From Candidatus Aminicenantota bacterium (GTDB lineage Bacteria; Acidobacteriota; Aminicenantia; Aminicenantales; Aminicenantaceae): 64,000 nucleotides of DNA. The position numbers and the translations under genes were made by a program. Location of the stretch: NCBI GenBank assembly GCA_020344415.1, contig CP070825.1:713206-777205 (forward strand), given 5' to 3'. The notes under the pieces are model-generated. The model was not told where the DNA came from. It worked only from the letters and a program-made list of their open reading frames with translations, and searched no databases. Of this stretch, positions 53,198 to 60,973 are shown piece after piece. Position 1 is the stretch's first letter. Every line of letters starts with the position of its first letter.

Positions 53198-53737
53198 ATG
53201 AAAAAGCTTTGCATGATTTTACCTATGGCTCTGATTTTATGCTTCATGGTCGGCTGCCAAGATAAAGCAGCAATGGCAGAGCTTGAAGAGTTCAAGGCTC
53301 AAGCAGAAGTTGAGGAGCAGAATAAGGCTCTAGCAAAACGTTACGTTGAAACATTTAATAAAGGAGACTTTGAAGCTTTTAAGGAATTATTATCTCCTGG
53401 CTATGCAGTCTACAACCCATCAGGAACTACTAAATCCACATCCCGGGAGAAACTAATAGAAAGTTATAAGATGGCGCAAGATGCTTTCACTGAGTTCACT
53501 TGGAGTATTGAAGAAATGATTGCAGCCGGGGACAAAGTCGTATGCAGGATCATCGCCAGAGGTACTTACAAAGGAGGAGTTGAAAGTATCCCAGTGAGTG
53601 AGAAAGAACTTGAATTTAGTTTGATTAATATAATGCGCATAGAGAATGGAAAAGTTGTAGAAGAATGGCAAGAAGATGATCAGCTGGGCTTGGCGCGACA
53701 ACTCGGCATGGAGCTTAAGCCGAAGGGAACTGAGTAA
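53198..53737 (+). CDS. SnoaL/NTF2-like lipoprotein
   Basis: 179 residues, AAGGAGG before the ATG. Lipobox MVGC (Cys20), a short Glu/Ala-rich helix, then an NTF2-like domain: ALAKRYVETFNKGDFEAFKELLSPGYAVYNPSG and MRIENGKVVEEWQEDDQLGLARQLG. This matches the SnoaL-like ester cyclase group, although most such proteins have no known reaction. Attached to the outer or inner membrane by lipid. Confidence 0.85.
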   Translation: MKKLCMILPMALILCFMVGCQDKAAMAELEEFKAQAEVEEQNKALAKRYVETFNKGDFEAFKELLSPGYAVYNPSGTTKSTSREKLIESYKMAQDAFTEFTWSIEEMIAAGDKVVCRIIARGTYKGGVESIPVSEKELEFSLINIMRIENGKVVEEWQEDDQLGLARQLGMELKPKGTE

Positions 53738-53924
53738 TAATTCCCGTCACCCTAATTTCAGCACAATATCTAGCCATGACTCCCCAGGCGAGAATCGGTA
53801 TGCAATAATCCCCTCTCTGTTTTGCACCATGAATTCAAAGCATATAAAGAGCAGAGTAGGCAGCTGTTAGCCACTAGATTGCAGGTTTGAGTCTGCCCTG
53901 GAGGCCAGCGTTTTCCTGGAGTGA

Positions 53925-54236
53925 TCAACCTTCCTGATTTTTCTCGAAAATTGTAAATCGTCGGTCACAATCAAGACAGATTAATTCTACCTTTTTTCTT
54001 CTCCTTTTTTTACGGTTTGCTGTATCCAGTAATTTGGTCACGATGGCCACTAAGGTCAGTATTAAAATAACGGGATGGAGCTGAAGCAGGAAAAACAGAG
54101 CCAGGGCTATACCTATCAGGATAAATACAACTGCTAAGGCCAACCAGAAAGGATAATCCGTCTTGTACTCCCTCTCAGCAGGTGCAGTATTCTTGGAATG
54201 GCAATGGGGACAGGTCTTTTCTGATACAGAACTCAC
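53925..54236 (-). CDS. zinc-ribbon two-helix membrane protein
   Basis: 103 residues from a GTG. CPHCHS and CLDCDR form a split zinc ribbon at the two ends, flanking two membrane helices (WLALAVVFILIGIALALFFLL and VILILTLVAIVTKLL) and a poly-Arg/Lys stretch. Function unknown. Weak SD. Confidence 0.65.
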   Translation of the reverse strand: MSSVSEKTCPHCHSKNTAPAEREYKTDYPFWLALAVVFILIGIALALFFLLQLHPVILILTLVAIVTKLLDTANRKKRRRKKVELICLDCDRRFTIFEKNQEG

Positions 54237-54517
54237 AACCGTTCACTTTCTGAAACGTATCACACGCATATTTCCCTGTCAATCGTTGAGAGAGAAGAGA
54301 GATATGTGCCTCCCCAGGTTAGGAGCATTAGGTTATTTCCACTCCAATATGGACAGTAAAGATCAGAGCATATAAGACGATGAAGGGAGAGTATTCCTGA
54401 GAGTGCGCAATGAGGAGTATCATTTTCACCCCGTTTTTAAGGCCGTTTTTTTTGGTCGCTGCATAACCACTGAGACAAAACAGAAGATTTACTCCTTCAA
54501 AAAAGCAAAAAAATTGG

Positions 54518-54546
54518 TTGACAAGATGATACCTATAGGTTATAAA
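54518..54546 (+). promoter_or_regulatory. sigma-70 promoter of the membrane protein/Xre unit
   Basis: TTGACA at 54518-54523, 17-base spacer, TATAAA at 54541-54546. It lies about 97 bases before the ATG at 54643. Confidence 0.7.
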
Positions 54547-54578
54547 ATGAGTAATATGTGTTATATTATTGGTATCAT
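54526..54578. promoter_or_regulatory. nested inverted repeats over the promoter, probable operator
   Basis: ATGATACC (54526-54533, inside the promoter spacer) is the exact complement of GGTATCAT (54571-54578), and TAATAT (54552-54557) that of ATATTA (54563-54568). The outer arms bracket the -10 box and start site. A likely target for the Xre regulator of the unit. Confidence 0.45.
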
Positions 54579-54642
54579 GGGTTACAATCATGTAAATGCA
54601 TTTTTTTTGGATAAATGTCATTAAAACATAAGGAGCTGAACC

Positions 54643-55089
54643 ATGACCAACCAAATTGAGTTGTTGGACAAGAAGAGGAAAAAATACCGCGGTGGTCATG
54701 TCCTGGGATCCATGGTTTTTTTCATCGCCTGGATAGTGAGAACTCTTATCAAAATGCTTGAACTGAAATTGGGAACTCTCTATACAGGCAGCATGATAGT
54801 CCTCTTGCTCGCCATTGCGGTGATGGCATATTTTGTAGCCCGATTGTTAATTGTGGAAAGAAAAATCAGAAAAGATCCTATCTTAAGAGAAGCGCTATAC
54901 AACGAGCTGGTGCGATTGAACGAACTAAAAGCATGGAGAATCGGTTTTTTATCGTTGATCGTATTAATCATTCTAGCCGCTTATCTCATTGTAGCTGATT
55001 TGCTTAAGGATCCAATGCTTCTGGTGGGGGCTGCACTTCTGGTAGGATTTGGTTCTTATAATATCACGATATATCTATTGGATAAGTGA
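54643..55089 (+). CDS. four-helix membrane protein (DUF2178-like) of a membrane protein/HTH pair
   Basis: 148 residues with about four membrane helices (VLGSMVFFIAWIVRTLI, SMIVLLLAIAVMAYFVARLLI, FLSLIVLIILAAYLIVADLL, LLVGAALLVGFGSYNITIYLL) and a central Arg/Lys-rich cytoplasmic loop. It resembles small DUF2178-type proteins encoded next to Xre regulators. The following regulator starts four bases after its stop. Confidence 0.75.
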   Translation: MTNQIELLDKKRKKYRGGHVLGSMVFFIAWIVRTLIKMLELKLGTLYTGSMIVLLLAIAVMAYFVARLLIVERKIRKDPILREALYNELVRLNELKAWRIGFLSLIVLIILAAYLIVADLLKDPMLLVGAALLVGFGSYNITIYLLDK

Positions 55090-55093
55090 TACC

Positions 55094-55333
55094 ATGTCTG
55101 AAAAAAATCTTAAAAACACATTGAAAGTTCAGCGAGCAAAGAAAGACCTGACCCAGGAACAGTTGGCCCAGATGGTCGGAGTGACGCGAAAAACGATCAA
55201 TACCGTAGAAAAGAGGAAATATGTACCGTCCACTTATCTAGCATTGAAGCTGGCAAAGGCGCTCGAAGTGCCCGTAGAAGAGCTGTTTCAAATCCGGGAG
55301 GATAGTCGTAATCACGTGAATGATGTCGATTGA
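55094..55333 (+). CDS. Xre-family HTH transcriptional regulator
   Basis: 79 residues from ATG 55094 (the frame opens at 55049). Single HTH_3 domain: LTQEQLAQMVGVTRKTINTVEKRKYVPSTYLALKLAKALEVPVEELF, the YgzD/YvaO-like short type usually paired with a small membrane protein, as here. Probably represses its own promoter at 54518. Confidence 0.9.
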   Translation: MSEKNLKNTLKVQRAKKDLTQEQLAQMVGVTRKTINTVEKRKYVPSTYLALKLAKALEVPVEELFQIREDSRNHVNDVD

Positions 55334-55436
55334 TTTGGGAAGTAGTGGATGTACAAAGTGCAATGTCAAAAAACTGGAGACACAACGAAACCGGAATGAA
55401 AGAGAAGTCACGATAATATAAATAGGAGGCTTGCTC

Positions 55437-56840
55437 ATGAAAAAAACAATTCACCTGGTTCTTTTGCTAGTGGCGTTGATTTCTATGGCCTTCACAGACA
55501 TCATATCTCAATCGCCCCAATTGGATCAACGGGAAAGCAAGATCAAAGAACTCATCCAGGAACGAGTGGAAAGACATCACCAGGAATTTGGCTTGGTCGT
55601 GGGGATAGTAAGCGAAAGGGGACGTCAAATCATCAGTTACGGTAAGCAAAGACGGGGCGGAAAGGCAGTAGATGGTGATACCCTGTTTGAGCTATGTTCC
55701 GTGACTAAGGTGTTCACGTCGCTCCTGTTGGCCGACATGGTCAGGCGGGGCGAGGTGAACTTGGATGATCCCATTGAAAAATACCTGCCCCCAGAAGTGA
55801 AAGTCCCTTCCAGGAATGGGATAAAGATTACCTCACTTCATCTAGCTACCCATACTTCCGGCCTACCCAACACGCCGCAAATCAAATCCGGCGAAGAGTC
55901 TATCCCGGGGTATATAAATTTTTCAGAGCATCGATTGTACAATTTCTTGTCTAATTACACATTGAGCAGGGAACCAGGGACTCAATTTGAGTACTCTAAC
56001 TTGGGTTTCGGATTATTGGGACATGTGTTATTTTTGAAAGCTGGGAAATCCTATGACCAACAAGTGGAAGAACGGATATGCCGTCCTCTGGGGATGACAA
56101 ACACAAGACGCAAGATGACACCCGCACTGAATGAGCGTCTGGCAGTAGGGTATTTCCTTGACGGGCAACAGGCAAAGAACTATCACATGCCTCCGGTATT
56201 GGCCGGAGCCGGTGGACTTCGTTCTACGGCCCACGATATGCTCACCTTCCTGGCTGCCAACATGGGACTAGAGTCATCGCCATTATTAAACGCCATGCAG
56301 GCAACGCATAAAGGTCGATTTCCTATTGCGAAAGACATCGTAAAGATTGGTTTTGCATGGATTGTGGCTCAACAGGATGACTTTCACATCGTTTTTCATG
56401 GAGGTGAGAAGGACGGTTACCGGGCCTTTATTGGCTTCGACCCAGGAAAGAAGATCGGCGTCGTGGTATTCGCCAATTTCCAGGAAAGAATAGATGATAT
56501 TGGTTTATATTCATTGAGCGGGGAACGGGACATTTTGAAACTTGGAGAGTATACAGAAGAACCAAAACAGGTGCAGGTTAATCCAGAAGTTTATAATGAT
56601 TACGCGGGTACATACCAGACTACGCCGACATTTTTCATTGTAGTAACCAGAGAGGGCGATCGATTGTTTGCTCAGGGAACAGGGCAGCCAAAATTCGAGC
56701 TGTTCCCAGAATCAGAAACCACATTTTTCCTTAAAGCAGTCCGTGCCAAAATCATTTTCGAACGAGACAGGAATGGTAAGGTCTTCCGACTCATTGTCCG
56801 CTCTTCTGAAGGTGATGAAATCAGCAAAAAGATTAAATAA
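55437..56840 (+). CDS. exported serine hydrolase, class C beta-lactamase family
   Basis: 467 residues from ATG 55437 (AGGAGG nine bases before; an ATG at 55431 is too close). Signal peptide TIHLVLLLVALISMAFTDIIS. Active-site motifs: S-x-x-K in CSVTKVF, Y-x-N in YSNLGF, and HGGEKDG. The C-terminal part (from about 370, VYNDYAGTYQ) is the beta domain often found in these proteins. Related to the 46172 protein but not a close copy. Periplasmic; substrate unknown. Confidence 0.9.
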   Translation: MKKTIHLVLLLVALISMAFTDIISQSPQLDQRESKIKELIQERVERHHQEFGLVVGIVSERGRQIISYGKQRRGGKAVDGDTLFELCSVTKVFTSLLLADMVRRGEVNLDDPIEKYLPPEVKVPSRNGIKITSLHLATHTSGLPNTPQIKSGEESIPGYINFSEHRLYNFLSNYTLSREPGTQFEYSNLGFGLLGHVLFLKAGKSYDQQVEERICRPLGMTNTRRKMTPALNERLAVGYFLDGQQAKNYHMPPVLAGAGGLRSTAHDMLTFLAANMGLESSPLLNAMQATHKGRFPIAKDIVKIGFAWIVAQQDDFHIVFHGGEKDGYRAFIGFDPGKKIGVVVFANFQERIDDIGLYSLSGERDILKLGEYTEEPKQVQVNPEVYNDYAGTYQTTPTFFIVVTREGDRLFAQGTGQPKFELFPESETTFFLKAVRAKIIFERDRNGKVFRLIVRSSEGDEISKKIK

Positions 56841-56853
56841 CATTTGTTTCCAA

Positions 56854-56973
56854 GGCGAAGCCATAGACCATTACAAGAAATTCAGCACCCTTTTGAAAGT
56901 TGCAGACTCAGCTATTGCTGAAGTAGATGATGCTGAGAAGAGGCTAGATGGGCTGAAGGCAAATAATTCCTAA
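56854..56973 (+). pseudogene. TPR-protein C-terminal remnant
   Basis: Immediately after the serine hydrolase, one frame reads GEAIDHYKKFSTLLKVADSA then IAEVDDAEKRLDGLKANNS and a stop. This is the usual final TPR of large TPR proteins of this phylum (HYKKF-L-W-K-DAD-P-EVEDARKRL). No start or upstream repeats remain, so it is a relic. Confidence 0.6.
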
Positions 56974-57379
56974 ACTAGAAAAAATCCCATAAAAATGCTA
57001 CATTCTTTAGGTTCAAATTGAATAGAATCTCTGTATGTGGGCGGTTAGCTCAGTGGGAGAGCGCGCGGCGTTCGCAAGACGATATTCCCCCCGATGCATA
57101 AAACCTTGATATTACCAGAATTATCAATATTATCAGCGACTTAGCTTCAACCCTCCTTTTAGTCCCAATATCATATTTTTAGCAATTTTTAGTCATTTTT
57201 GTCACACGTGTGCACATTGGTAGAAGTCTATTCTTTACGGGCTTTGACACTTTTTAAAACTAAAATGATACTAGGGCAAATATTTAGGAGAAAGAGGGTC
57301 TCTAGAGGATATATTTAAAGATAATGAGGTATTTCAGGGCCACCGATGTTCGTTGATCGGTCTTAAAATTTATTCCGAA
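56974..57379. other. intergenic region with tRNA-Ala-half repeat
   Basis: Contains the 56999-57134 repeat. From 57135 to 57379, AT-rich sequence with a CACACGTGTG palindrome at about 57203 and nothing else recognised. Confidence 0.5.
56999..57134. repeat. repeat carrying the 5' half of tRNA-Ala(CGC), copy 1
   Basis: TACATTCTTTAGGTTC starts the unit; GGGCGGTTAGCTCAGTGGGA at 57039 through the anticodon loop TTCGCAA (57071-57077) matches a tRNA-Ala with anticodon CGC, up to the loop. The 3' anticodon strand, T-arm and acceptor end are absent, so no tRNA can form. The unit closes with TTATCAATATTATC. The second copy is at 63871. Confidence 0.7.
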
Positions 57380-57835
57380 TTATTTATGCCGATGATAAAC
57401 TTTGCTAACAATTCTCCATCCTTCTTCAAACTTTAAGAGTACCATTATATCGGTGAATGCGAGTTTTGATCCGGAGTACGTTTCAAATTTAGCAATCCCT
57501 ACATTTCCTACGACATCCACCATTAAAAAATTAACAGAAGTTTTAATTTTTGGACCATTTGGATTTTCTTTCTTGGCTTTTTCAACCATTTCTATCCATT
57601 TGTTTATCGGGAATTTTCTTAATTTATTATCCTGGACTGAAAGCATGTTAAAATCCGGATGAAAACCTTTCTCGATTTTTTCAATATTGCCCAGGTTTTT
57701 TATACCATCCACATAAGCTTCCTGAATTACTTTTTTAATAGCCGCTTTTTCTTTTTCATTATTTGCTTTTTTTACAGCAAATAAGGTAACCGAAAAAATA
57801 ATAATAACAACAATCATGATAGTTATTCTTTTCAT
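57380..57835 (-). CDS. exported NTF2-like (lumazine-binding-type) protein
   Basis: 151 residues, AGGAGG before the ATG. Leader MKRITIMIVVIIIFSVTLFAV, then KAAIKKVIQEAYVDGIKNLGNIEKIEKGFHPDFNMLSVQDNKLRKF and VDVVGNVGIAKFETYSGSKLAFTDIMVLLKFEEGWRIVSKVYH, the pattern of the putative lumazine-binding/DUF4440 branch of the NTF2 superfamily. Reaction unknown. Confidence 0.82.
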   Translation of the reverse strand: MKRITIMIVVIIIFSVTLFAVKKANNEKEKAAIKKVIQEAYVDGIKNLGNIEKIEKGFHPDFNMLSVQDNKLRKFPINKWIEMVEKAKKENPNGPKIKTSVNFLMVDVVGNVGIAKFETYSGSKLAFTDIMVLLKFEEGWRIVSKVYHRHK

Positions 57836-58041
57836 TTTGAATCCTCCTGATTTTATTTTTTATATTATTTGAGCTTTTATACACCATAGCTCAAAGTAAA
57901 TTTTATAAATAAATAAAAACATTAAATACATTAAATAAATTTAATGCTTTAATATTCATTTTTTTTCGAGGCTCTTGAACTGCTCAGCAGTCAGTGGACG
58001 TCTGAACGCCTTAGAGAAATCACTCCACATTTTTATAGCTT

Positions 58042-59220
58042 TTATTGCCATTTCTTCTTATCAAGCGATTGAATTTTTTGAGCGGCCATCAGATAATTCG
58101 AATCTACTTTCAATGCTTTTTTATAATATTTCAATGCCTGGTCGATTTGGTTATTCTTTTTATACGCTTCACCGAGATAATAAAACGCATCAGGAGAGTA
58201 GGGATGGATTTGACAGGCGAAAAGCAATGCTTCGACAGCTTCGGTCATCTTTCCCCGCCTTATTAACCGATATCCCAAACCTATGAGAATATCCGCCGGG
58301 ATGACCGGTTTATAATTGTATTTTTTTTTAATTTTGTCGAAGTGCTGCTTAATCTCATTTAATCCAGCCTTGGCTCTTCGATCATCTGGTAACTTCCACT
58401 CGGTAAAGATAAAGCGGAGCCCTTCATATAGGCCGATGAAGGGGACGTGGCCTTCGTTTTCAACCATTTTCATTTGACATTTAAAATCACCTGGAGATTT
58501 TGGCATGATGAAGCTGTAAAAATCCGACGTATGACCGGTTGACTGGGGATAATCATGTTCGCCGTAAACCAAGTACAGGTACCTGCGCAATGATGTTTTT
58601 TTCTTGAGGAGTTTTTCAGCCTTGGCATAAATATAATCCGGGCATGTCCCGATGCCCGGGCTGCTAGCGATGTAGGCGTTACAGGCCTCCGGCTTTTCCA
58701 GAAGAGCATTGACTGTAAACAGACCGGCATAAGATCCGCCATAAAGGATAGTAAACGGCTCAGTGCGGTATTTTTTTTCGATGAAGGGCATCAACTCTTC
58801 AGAAATAAACCTTAAAAAGAAAGCCGCGCCTCCAGAACTCGGTTCACGTTTTATCCTTACAGGAATCATGTCGCGGTTTCGGTCTGTGTTGCAAATACCG
58901 ACCACGATCAATTTTGGAATGTGTCCAAACTCATTAAGATATCCGGATGTTGCGACTGCTTTTATAAATAAATCCTCCCAATCCGCATCTAAAACATAGA
59001 GCACAGGGTATGAGAAAGGGCTCTTTTCGTATCCTCTGGGCAGATGCACGATAATTGTGCGTTCTTCATTCAAAACATTCGATCGTATCTTTGAATACTT
59101 CGCGATCACAAAATTTTCATCGTGTTCCTCCGCCAGATTACAATTTGATCCCGCCAGTCCGAATGAAAAAACAGGCAAAATGAGCATCACCAACACCGAA
59201 GAATAAATTCGATTAAACAT
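58042..59220 (-). CDS. esterase-family alpha/beta hydrolase with C-terminal TPR
   Basis: 392 residues from ATG 59218-59220 (AGGAGAAG upstream). Signal peptide to about FGLAGSN. The hydrolase domain is of the esterase D/IroE family (TIIVHLPRGYEKSPFSYPVLYVLDAD, FISEELMPFIEKKYRTEPFTILYGGSYAGLF), with nucleophile Ser in GGSYAG, where Ala replaces the second Gly of GxSxG; the catalytic His is probably in ENEGHVPFIG. Residues about 315-392 hold two TPRs (DAFYYLGEAYKKNNQIDQALKYYKKALKVD). Periplasmic; substrates of relatives are siderophore or sugar esters, but no siderophore gene is near. Confidence 0.85.
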   Translation of the reverse strand: MFNRIYSSVLVMLILPVFSFGLAGSNCNLAEEHDENFVIAKYSKIRSNVLNEERTIIVHLPRGYEKSPFSYPVLYVLDADWEDLFIKAVATSGYLNEFGHIPKLIVVGICNTDRNRDMIPVRIKREPSSGGAAFFLRFISEELMPFIEKKYRTEPFTILYGGSYAGLFTVNALLEKPEACNAYIASSPGIGTCPDYIYAKAEKLLKKKTSLRRYLYLVYGEHDYPQSTGHTSDFYSFIMPKSPGDFKCQMKMVENEGHVPFIGLYEGLRFIFTEWKLPDDRRAKAGLNEIKQHFDKIKKKYNYKPVIPADILIGLGYRLIRRGKMTEAVEALLFACQIHPYSPDAFYYLGEAYKKNNQIDQALKYYKKALKVDSNYLMAAQKIQSLDKKKWQ

Positions 59221-59345
59221 TTTTCTTCTCCTATTCTGATAAAATTTTAAAGACACGAACTGATTGAGATAACATTATCATTCCAGTCGGATTCATTTCG
59301 TTGATGGTTTTAAAGATCATTCAATAGAAATCCTCATTCCCTTTT

Positions 59346-60692
59346 TCAAGCAAGAGTAAGGGTATTGTGAGCCAGTGCCAGGAGCTTCTGGATGTGTACT
59401 CCGTAAGGGCAGGAGTGTTTACAGTAGCCAGCGCAGGTGTTGCATTGCCCGGCGTCAGCGCCGGGAAGGGCGGCGTATTTCCTCATGGAATATTTTTCTC
59501 TACCTTGAGCTTGGAAGTAATGGTTGTATCGCATAATTGTATTGATGGGGACTGTGTCAGGGCAAGCCGGTTCGCAGAGCCCGCATGCATGACGGCAGTA
59601 ATAAGGGCCAAGCCAGCCCTCGTAATCCTCGAGCATCTCATGATCCCGGCCTCTGAGCTTTTCTCCAGACAGGGCAACGAAGGTTTCGAGTTTCTCAAAG
59701 GTGGTGATGCTCAGGCAGGCCGAGTGAACTCCCGGCTGACTAAGAACGAACTTTATGGCCGCCTCTCTCACCTGTTCGTTTGTCTTCAGGCCGTATGTCA
59801 TTATGAACTTATCTGCCGCCTTCAGCCAAGTCGCGTAATCTTCAAGCCTCTTCATATACTCTTCGGAGGTTGGAGCCCCAGCCTTTTTCTCCTTTTCAAC
59901 GGATTCGAGAACCCTGGAATAGACATTGACAGGATCCGTTTTCATCAAAGTTATACCAACGTTTTTTTCTTGACACTTTTTCAATATTTTTTCCCCCTGC
60001 TTTCTCTGGAGAAAATTGTAGGCGATAAGAACCACGTCGAAGCGGCCGTCCTCGACAGCAGCGTAGACCACCTGCTCCATGGGAACTTGAAGCCTGCCGT
60101 AGATTCGGAATTCAGGGCCATGATTGGAAAGTCCGATATATCGGATCCGCCCTTCCGCTTTGAGTTCCCGGGCGGCTTCATGAAAAGCCGGATGTTTGAT
60201 TTGCTCGGTATCCCTTGCCATGTGGATCATCAGACAGTCCACGTAATCCGTCTGAAGCCTCTCCAGACATTTCTGGAATCTCTGCTTCACATTTTCTTTG
60301 GTCCGGCTCTGCGCAAAGGTAAGGTTCAATTTCGTCGTGATAAAGATCGACTTTCGGTCTTGATTCCTGATGACCTGGCCGATCGTTCGTTCAGATTGGC
60401 CGTTCGAATAGTGTTCGCCTGTGTCTATGTAATTAATCCCTCTATCCAGGGCCACTTTCAGCAGCTCCGGGACAGTTAAAAAGCTCGCGCCGAATCCGAT
60501 ATCTGACACCTTGAATCCTGTGCGGCCCAGGGTCCGGTACTCCTTGATTCTCGGTTCCCTGCTCAAAGTTCTGGCTTTTCCATTACAAAGGTTATTCTTG
60601 CCCCTGATTCCGAGGCCAGCAACAGCCGCAAGAGAATTCCCGATAAAATCTCTCCGACAAATTCCTGATTTCTTCTGATTTTCTTTCATCAT
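59346..60692 (-). CDS. Tat-exported aldo/keto reductase with C-terminal 4Fe-4S domain
   Basis: 448 residues. The N-terminus carries a twin-arginine signal (ICRRDFIGNSLAAVAGLGI). The AKR barrel has Asp/Tyr in DTGEHYS, Lys in FITTKLN and His in CLMIHMARD. The C-terminus adds Cys clusters CRHACGLCEPACPD and CNTCAGYCKHSCPYG for one or two Fe-S clusters, as in the mocA-like/YP-type Fe-S AKRs. Folded cofactor explains Tat export. A large opposite-strand frame over the same bases is a shadow. Substrate unknown; the propeller-AraC gene is upstream on the same strand. Confidence 0.9.
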   Translation of the reverse strand: MMKENQKKSGICRRDFIGNSLAAVAGLGIRGKNNLCNGKARTLSREPRIKEYRTLGRTGFKVSDIGFGASFLTVPELLKVALDRGINYIDTGEHYSNGQSERTIGQVIRNQDRKSIFITTKLNLTFAQSRTKENVKQRFQKCLERLQTDYVDCLMIHMARDTEQIKHPAFHEAARELKAEGRIRYIGLSNHGPEFRIYGRLQVPMEQVVYAAVEDGRFDVVLIAYNFLQRKQGEKILKKCQEKNVGITLMKTDPVNVYSRVLESVEKEKKAGAPTSEEYMKRLEDYATWLKAADKFIMTYGLKTNEQVREAAIKFVLSQPGVHSACLSITTFEKLETFVALSGEKLRGRDHEMLEDYEGWLGPYYCRHACGLCEPACPDTVPINTIMRYNHYFQAQGREKYSMRKYAALPGADAGQCNTCAGYCKHSCPYGVHIQKLLALAHNTLTLA

Positions 60693-60973
60693 CTCATCTC
60701 TTGTTGCCTTAAGGCTTTACGACTGCAAAGTTCCATTTTTCCTTTTGGTGCTCTTTCATTCATCATTCCTATCTCCAACAATTTACCTGTTCAAAAGAAA
60801 AGAGTGCTTTCTCTGCACAACTTACTCTTTTCTTGGATAAATATAATTTTTTTAACACAGACAGTCGACCAACTTTGGAAACCCGTACCTTCTTTTAGCT
60901 AACTATAGTTATTTCATTAATTTAGGAAGGTAACATTTTAAGGGAAGTTTACTTTTTGGAGAGTAGTCCTGGC

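Larger units (their letters stand above)
54237..54642. other. intergenic region with promoter and nested inverted repeats
   Basis: Up to about 54510 I see nothing supported. The last part carries the promoter and repeats listed separately. Confidence 0.5.

Noticed and set aside
53844..53910. A tRNA-like stretch with GCAGGTTTGAGTCTGC resembling a T-arm
   Set aside because: No acceptor stem or D-arm pairing could be made, and the TTC of the T-loop is TTT; too weak to call even a pseudo-tRNA.
54328..54699. A 123-residue minus-strand frame
   Set aside because: Covers the promoter region and the start of the next gene; low-complexity, no SD and no family resemblance.
57039..57078. Complete tRNA-Ala gene
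   Set aside because: Only the 5' half is present; the anticodon stem cannot close and there is no T-arm or acceptor 3' strand. Recorded as part of a repeat instead.
59367..60479. A 370-residue plus-strand open frame
   Set aside because: It lies wholly opposite the Tat aldo/keto reductase gene, whose motifs and start are clear; no domain is recognisable in the plus-strand product.
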